From: an uncultured Gammaproteobacteria bacterium
GTDB taxonomy: Bacteria > Pseudomonadota > Gammaproteobacteria > Nitrosococcales > Methylophagaceae
Assembly: GCA_913058195.1 (NCBI GenBank)
Contig: CAJXPP010000123.1
Coordinates: 1-6,527 of the forward strand
Reading direction: 5' to 3'
Length of the DNA stretch: 6,527 nucleotides
Part shown: piece after piece, positions 5,412 through 6,527 of the stretch
How the letters are laid out: every line of letters begins with the position of its first letter
Numbering within the stretch: position 1 is the stretch's first letter
Position numbers and translations under genes: made by a program
Notes under the pieces: model-generated
Seen by the model: only the letters and a program-made list of their open reading frames with translations
Told to the model about the DNA's origin: nothing
Database searches by the model: none

Positions 5412-6499
5412 ATGTTAGAAACCACCTCCCTCACTGCGTTATTTTTAATACTATTTATATTGCTATTGCTATCGGCTTTTTTCTCAAGCTCAGAAACAGC
5501 ACTTATGTCGCTTAACCGATACCGATTACGTCATCTTGAACATGAAGGTCACTCAGGAGCCATTAGAGCCAGTCAATTGCTGGCCCGTCCCGACCGTTTA
5601 ATAGGCTTAATCCTCTTAGGCAATAATTTTGTTAATATTCTTGCCTCCGCAATTGCCACTATCATCGGCGTTAAACTTTATGGTGAAAACGGCATTATGA
5701 TTGCTACCTTTGCACTCACTTTAATCGTATTGTTATTTGCCGAAGTAACTCCTAAAACATTAGCCGCACTTCACCCTGAACGCGTTGCATTCCCTGCTAG
5801 CTTTATATTGAAGCCACTTCTTATTTTGCTCTACCCTCTTGTCTGGTTCATTAATGCAATTACCAATCGAATGCTTGGCATTTTTGGAGTTTCACCAGAA
5901 GACTCGTCTTCCGCTAGTATTAATTCTGAAGAGCTAAAAATGGCATTAATGGAAGCTGGGAGCTTAATACCTAAACGCCATAAAAAAATGCTCGTCAGCA
6001 TTCTTGATCTTGAAAAAGTCACTGTGGATGATGTCATGGTGCCAAGAAATGAAATTGAAGGGCTTGATATAAATGCGCCATTAGCTGAAATCACTAAACA
6101 ACTTTCATACTGTAGCAATACCCGCATCCCTATATATGCTGATAGTCTTGATAATATTATTGGGATTTTACATGTAAGAAAAGCACTTCACCTATTAGCA
6201 CAAGACAATTTAACCAAAGAAACCTTAAATAGCATCGTAAAAGACAGCTATTTCGTACCAGAAAGTACACCACTTAATACCCAACTTATTCAGTTCCAAC
6301 GTCACCGTCGCCGTACTGGACTTGTTGTTGATGAATATGGTGATATTCTAGGCTTAATCACTTTAGAAGATATATTCCGTGAGATTGTCGGTGAGTTTAC
6401 AGCTGATTTAATAGATGAGGATAAAGATATTCACCCACAAAAAGATGGTAGTTATCTCATCAATGGTTCTGCCAATATTCGAGAAATAAACCGTAACAA
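5412..6499 (+). CDS. corB: CNNM/CorC-family membrane protein with CBS domains, CorB/YfjD (3' end missing)
   Basis: The 362 complete codons present correspond to most of a protein of about 420 residues. Residues 1-155 form the DUF21/CNNM membrane domain, with helices near 5-25, 62-85, 94-112 and 128-150. It carries the conserved polar segments SSSETA (25-30), LGNNFVNILAS (69-79) and FAEVTPKTLA (109-118), which line the ion site in CNNM/CorC structures. A paired CBS module follows at about 204-328, with VMVPRNEI (208-215), VVDEYG (305-310) and LITLEDIFREIVGEF (315-329). The C-terminal CorC/HlyC domain starts at about 345 (ANIREIN, 354-360) and is cut off. Family members are linked to Mg2+/Co2+ efflux or resistance, with ATP or AMP binding to the CBS pair; the exact ion here is inferred. 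The ATG lies four bases after the ypjD stop without a clear ribosome-binding site, so translation is probably coupled. The frame continues into adapter as CLLYTSDAA, which must be ignored. Confidence 0.93.
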
Positions 6500-6527
6500 C
6501 TGTCTCTTATACACATCTGACGCTGCC
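6500..6527 (-). other. Synthetic transposase (Nextera-type) adapter, not genomic
   Basis: The reverse complement of the Tn5 mosaic end (6500-6518) is followed by GACGCTGCC, exactly the reverse complement of the Nextera Read 1 adapter. It is the mirror image of bases 1-26 with two extra bases. Genomic sequence stops at about 6499, within the corB reading frame. Confidence 0.97.

Noticed and set aside
5831..6127. A 98-codon minus-strand ORF antisense to corB
   Set aside because: It lies opposite the continuous corB frame, which has clear CNNM and CBS motifs; the antisense product has none.
1..6527. A 6.5-kb transposon-like unit bounded by 26-bp terminal inverted repeats
   Set aside because: The repeats are the commercial Nextera adapter including the engineered Tn5 mosaic end. 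There is no transposase, and both flanking genes are ordinary housekeeping genes cut at the adapter.

Overview
The window is 6.47 kb of ordinary chromosomal housekeeping sequence from a low-GC gammaproteobacterium, capped at both ends by synthetic library adapter (1-26 and 6500-6527). No mobile element, CRISPR array, RNA gene or defence system is visible. The proteins most resemble gammaproteobacterial versions: TrmD keeps E. coli residue numbering at its key positions, S16 has the same 82-residue length, and the layout yfjD/corB-ypjD <-> ffh-rpsP-rimM-trmD-rplS matches E. coli. The AT-rich codon use and the RimM N-terminus suggest a non-enteric lineage, possibly marine, but I cannot place it to order.

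Left part (27-834): the first 136 codons of acetyl-CoA synthetase (acs) lie on the minus strand and run off the left edge. They are preceded by about 400 bp of non-coding DNA that holds a perfect 13-bp-arm hairpin and a weak promoter candidate. A strong intrinsic terminator at 835-868 separates acs from the ribosomal operon.

Centre (903-4454, all minus strand): ffh, then a 254-bp gap with a likely promoter, then the compact four-gene operon rpsP-rimM-trmD-rplS. These genes make the signal-recognition-particle GTPase, ribosomal proteins S16 and L19, the 16S maturation factor RimM and the tRNA m1G37 methyltransferase TrmD. Gene spacing suggests graded expression: rimM has no recognisable ribosome-binding site, trmD's site overlaps the rimM stop, and rplS starts inside the trmD stop (ATGA).

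Right part (4455-6499): a short divergent control region with apparently back-to-back promoters, then on the plus strand ypjD (an eight-helix cytochrome-c-assembly-family membrane protein) and, four bases later, corB/yfjD (a CNNM/CorC-family membrane protein with CBS domains), cut off by the right edge.

The main practical caution is that both edge ORFs read in frame into adapter and would gain an artificial CLLYTSDA(A) tail if annotated naively. I found no previously undescribed system. The most interesting unexplained element is the hairpin at 632-661 upstream of acs.
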